This document shows positions 42,025-43,981 of a stretch of 43,981 nt of DNA, piece by piece. This stretch comes from an uncultured Hyphomicrobiales bacterium. Lineage in GTDB: Bacteria; Pseudomonadota; Alphaproteobacteria; Rhizobiales; Beijerinckiaceae. Under the pieces are notes generated by a model, which made no database searches, was not told the origin of the DNA, and saw only the letters and a program-made list of their open reading frames with translations. Each line of letters starts with the position of its first letter. Positions within the stretch are counted from its first letter, which is position 1. The stretch is from positions 1 to 43,981 of the forward strand of contig CAIZEI010000192.1 in assembly GCA_903931945.1 (NCBI GenBank), given 5' to 3'. A program made the position numbers and the translations under genes.

Positions 42025-42042
42025 GTTCTGTTTTATAGAACG
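42025..42042. promoter_or_regulatory. Putative LysR-type operator between dabB and the regulator gene
   Basis: CGTTCT and AGAACG form an inverted repeat with a spacer of about six or seven bases (TTCT-n-AGAA core, compatible with the T-N11-A layout), ending three bases before the lysR ATG and about 90 bases upstream of dabB. The surroundings are AT-rich. A LysR protein bound here would repress its own gene and could activate dabB. Confidence 0.5.
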
Positions 42043-42044
42043 AT

Positions 42045-42950
42045 ATGAAAAGCTTGAACTTCAACCATCTCCGCTATTTCTGGGCGGTTGCGCATGAGGG
42101 CAGCCTCACCAGAGCCGCCGAGCGCCTCAACCTGTCGCAGTCGGCGCTATCGGTGCAAATCCAGAAGCTTGAACATCAAATGGGTCACCCGTTGTTCGAA
42201 CGGGAGGGCAAGCGGCTGATTCTAACTGAGGCCGGCAGGATCGCTCTCGACTATGCCAACACGGTCTTCCGGGCCGGCGACGAATTGATGAGCACATTGG
42301 AAGGGCGGCCACAGGCGAGCCGTCAGGTCTTGCGAGTCGGCGCGCTGACGACGCTGTCGCGAAACTTCCAGCTTGAGTTTTTACACCCTCTGGTCGGCCG
42401 CGCGGATGTGGAACTGATCGTTCGCTCCGGCGCGATACGCGATTTGCTCCTGCAACTCGAAGCCCATGCCATCGATGTTGTTCTTTCCAATAGCGCCGCC
42501 CAACGAGACGCCCGCGCACAGTTTCGAAATCACTTGCTCAACCAGCAGCCCGTCAGCCTGGTCGGCCGGCCAAGACCCGATAAGCGATTATTCCGTTTTC
42601 CGGATGATTTGCGCACTGAGCCGATCCTGCTCCCGAGCCTGGACAGCGACATCCGCGTCGCCTTTGACCAGCTGCTGGATTTAGCTGGCATTCGGCCGAT
42701 CATTCTGGCCGAGGTCGATGACATGGCAATGCTGCGCCTGCTCGCGCGTGAGCGGGAAGGCGTGACCTTGGTGCCGCCAATCGTTGTGCGTGACGAGCTG
42801 GCGTCAGGGGCGCTGGTAGAGTATTGCCGCATCCCGCAGCTCACGGAGAGTTTCTACGCAATTATTCAGAACCGTCGGTTCCCCAACCAGTTGCTTGGCG
42901 ACCTGCTCGCCCGATATTCGCAGCCTCGTCCTTCTCCAACGGTTGATTGA
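42045..42950 (+). CDS. LysR-type transcriptional regulator, probable regulator of the dab operon
   Basis: A 301-residue LysR protein. The N-terminal winged helix has NFNHLRYFWAVAHEGSLTRA, AERLNLSQSALSVQIQKLEH and GHPLFEREGKRLILTEAG. The effector domain starts near residue 92 (LRVGALTTLSRNFQLEFLHP, then ADVELIVRSGAIRDLLLQLE). The FWAVAHEGSLTRAAE start and the overall length put it in the NhaR-like branch rather than typical CbbR. It is transcribed divergently from dabB with 106 bases between, the standard arrangement for a LysR regulator and its target. The effector is unknown; low inorganic carbon or a metabolite signalling it would make sense. Confidence 0.9.
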   Translation: MKSLNFNHLRYFWAVAHEGSLTRAAERLNLSQSALSVQIQKLEHQMGHPLFEREGKRLILTEAGRIALDYANTVFRAGDELMSTLEGRPQASRQVLRVGALTTLSRNFQLEFLHPLVGRADVELIVRSGAIRDLLLQLEAHAIDVVLSNSAAQRDARAQFRNHLLNQQPVSLVGRPRPDKRLFRFPDDLRTEPILLPSLDSDIRVAFDQLLDLAGIRPIILAEVDDMAMLRLLAREREGVTLVPPIVVRDELASGALVEYCRIPQLTESFYAIIQNRRFPNQLLGDLLARYSQPRPSPTVD

Positions 42951-43168
42951 CCGGACGCATGGCCGCTGGGCCGATTTGAGCGTCCTGGAAGATCGAGCGT
43001 TTAATGAATTCCCTGGTTGCGGAGCGTTTGGCGTTGATTCCTGTCGCGATATTTTTGATGTCGAGGGTGATCGAAGCACGCGGTCTTCCAATGAAACCCC
43101 AATGCCTCAATTTGTTGCGTTGGTCGGCATGGCGGGAAGGTATTTGGAATCCGCATCGTGTCGCCGAT

Positions 43169-43981
43169 TGGCGGATTCTGTTGAAAAAGTCGCTGCGAGT
43201 GACCGGTTCGCTGATTCAGTGTCATCGGATTCGCGATAAGGTCCCTGGCCATGATGGGTGATAGGTTAACCGCGTAAGAGAGCCTGTTTTACCAGTTTCG
43301 ACTTGAAGACCATATTCCAGCCAACAATTCGCTACGCGCGATAGATCGCTTCGTCGACCTCGAGGGTTTTCGGCGTCATCTGGCGTCTTTTTACAGCGCG
43401 ACCGGGCGCCCCTCGGTTGATCCCGAGTTGATGATCCGAATGCTGATCGAGGGGTACTGCTTCGGCATTCGCTCCGAACGGCGACTATGCGAAGAAGTCC
43501 ATCTTAATCTCGCCTATCGTTGGTTTTGCCGGCTTGGCCTTGATGGCAGGGTCCCGGATTATTCCACCTTGTCCAAGAACCGCCACGGCCGCTTTCGCGA
43601 AAGCGACGCGTTCCGTCACGTCTTCGAGGCCGTTGTTCAACGCTGCATCGACGAGAAGGCCAGGGATGTCGCGCGCTCTTTTTCCGGAACGCCGGCCTAT
43701 GCTCAGTCCACACGCGAACGGAAGACGATCGAGATGCTTTTCGCGCACTGGAAACGCATCATCGGTTTGAGGCGTTTGAGGCTCCGTGGGCCAAATGGCG
43801 CGCGTGATGAATTTCTACTCGCCGCCACAGTTCAAAATCTCAGAAACCTTGCCAAGATGGTCGCCGGAAGCGCCCATCAAACTCCACAAATGGCCTGAGA
43901 GACAGGCGCGGCATCATTTTGTGAAAACCCGAGGATCGTCCGCGCGCAATCCAAATCCGACTTTTTCAACACAATCCGCCA
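43169..43981 (+). mobile_element. IS1182-family element with internal deletion, both terminal inverted repeats present
   Basis: Left terminal repeat TGGCGGATTCTGTTGAAA plus AAGTCG (43169-43192) and right repeat (43958-43981) are inverted copies matching at 23 of 24 positions. Between them lies a broken transposase. The 813-base length is about half of a complete IS1182-type element. The window ends on the last base of the right repeat, so any target-site duplication cannot be checked. Confidence 0.85.
43251..43898 (+). pseudogene. IS1182-family transposase, nonsense and internal deletion
   Basis: From ATG 43251 the product begins MMGDRLTA and meets a TAA at 43275. After it comes ESLFYQFRLEDHIPANNSLR, AIDRFVDLEGFRRHLASFYS, SVDPELMIRMLIEGYCFGIR, SERRLCEEVHLNLAYRWFCR and STLSKNRHGRFRESDAFRHV, the DUF772 N-terminal half. 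After CIDEKARDVARSF it jumps to ERKTIEMLFAHWKRIIGLRR and ARDEFLLAATVQNLRNLAKM, the extreme C-terminus. The catalytic core between is gone (roughly 700 bases). It can only be mobilised in trans. Confidence 0.85.

Noticed and set aside
1-43981. CRISPR array or tRNA/rRNA genes
   Set aside because: No regularly spaced short repeats and no cloverleaf or rRNA-like sequence was noticed on either strand.

Overview
The window reads as a chromosomal segment of a high-GC alphaproteobacterium, probably a member of the Hyphomicrobiales (Rhizobiales). The pnp tail, the Omp31-type barrel and the VapBC and IS types fit that placement. The exact genus cannot be named from this sequence. The left edge is core genome (3' part of pnp). 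The rest is accessory DNA full of insertion-sequence scars.

Layout: 1-1095 holds the pnp 3' end and its terminator. 1096-1756 is a vapBC pair whose antitoxin gene carries a one-base frameshift. 1958-2568 is a chimeric IS scar (ISAs1-like N-terminus joined to an ISNCY/IS481-type C-terminus). 2887-4439 encodes two outer-membrane proteins, and 4979-5374 a small membrane protein. 5734-7310 is an ECF42-type sigma factor with its DGPF/YCII partner and a matching promoter. 7676-35060 is a roughly 27-kb catabolic and binding-protein island. 35587-35889 is a DUF1330 protein. 36120-41938 is a dabB-dabA-cysD-DUF6671 operon with a divergent LysR gene (42045-42950). 43169-43981 is an internally deleted IS1182 element with both terminal inverted repeats.

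The island contains eight TctC/Bug-type receptors (seven of one divergent subtype and one classical), two NMT1/SsuA-like binding proteins and one 4,5-dihydroxyphthalate-decarboxylase/binding-protein-fold protein. No TctA, TctB, ABC permease or ATPase gene is present in the window. Between the receptors lie single-step enzymes: two NtaA/DszA-type flavin monooxygenases, a methyltransferase, one intact and one truncated ornithine-cyclodeaminase-type enzyme, an amidohydrolase, a cupin, a two-domain RidA protein and an alpha/beta hydrolase. The likely picture is a set of small modules, each pairing an enzyme with its own receptor. The substrates are probably small organic acids or N/S-containing aromatics, but this is inference.

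Two families of dispersed intergenic repeats fall at module borders. One is 131 bp in four near-full copies plus a partial copy. Two direct copies flank the sigma-factor pair, and two more, in the other orientation, flank the 14.5-35.3 kb part of the island. The other family is about 101 bp and its two direct copies flank a two-gene receptor module.

The right-hand operon couples a DAB-type inorganic-carbon accumulation complex (all four zinc-site residues of DabA are visible) to a CysD without CysN and to a zinc-ribbon DUF6671 protein. This arrangement and the cassette-bounding repeats are the two most novel-looking parts of the window.
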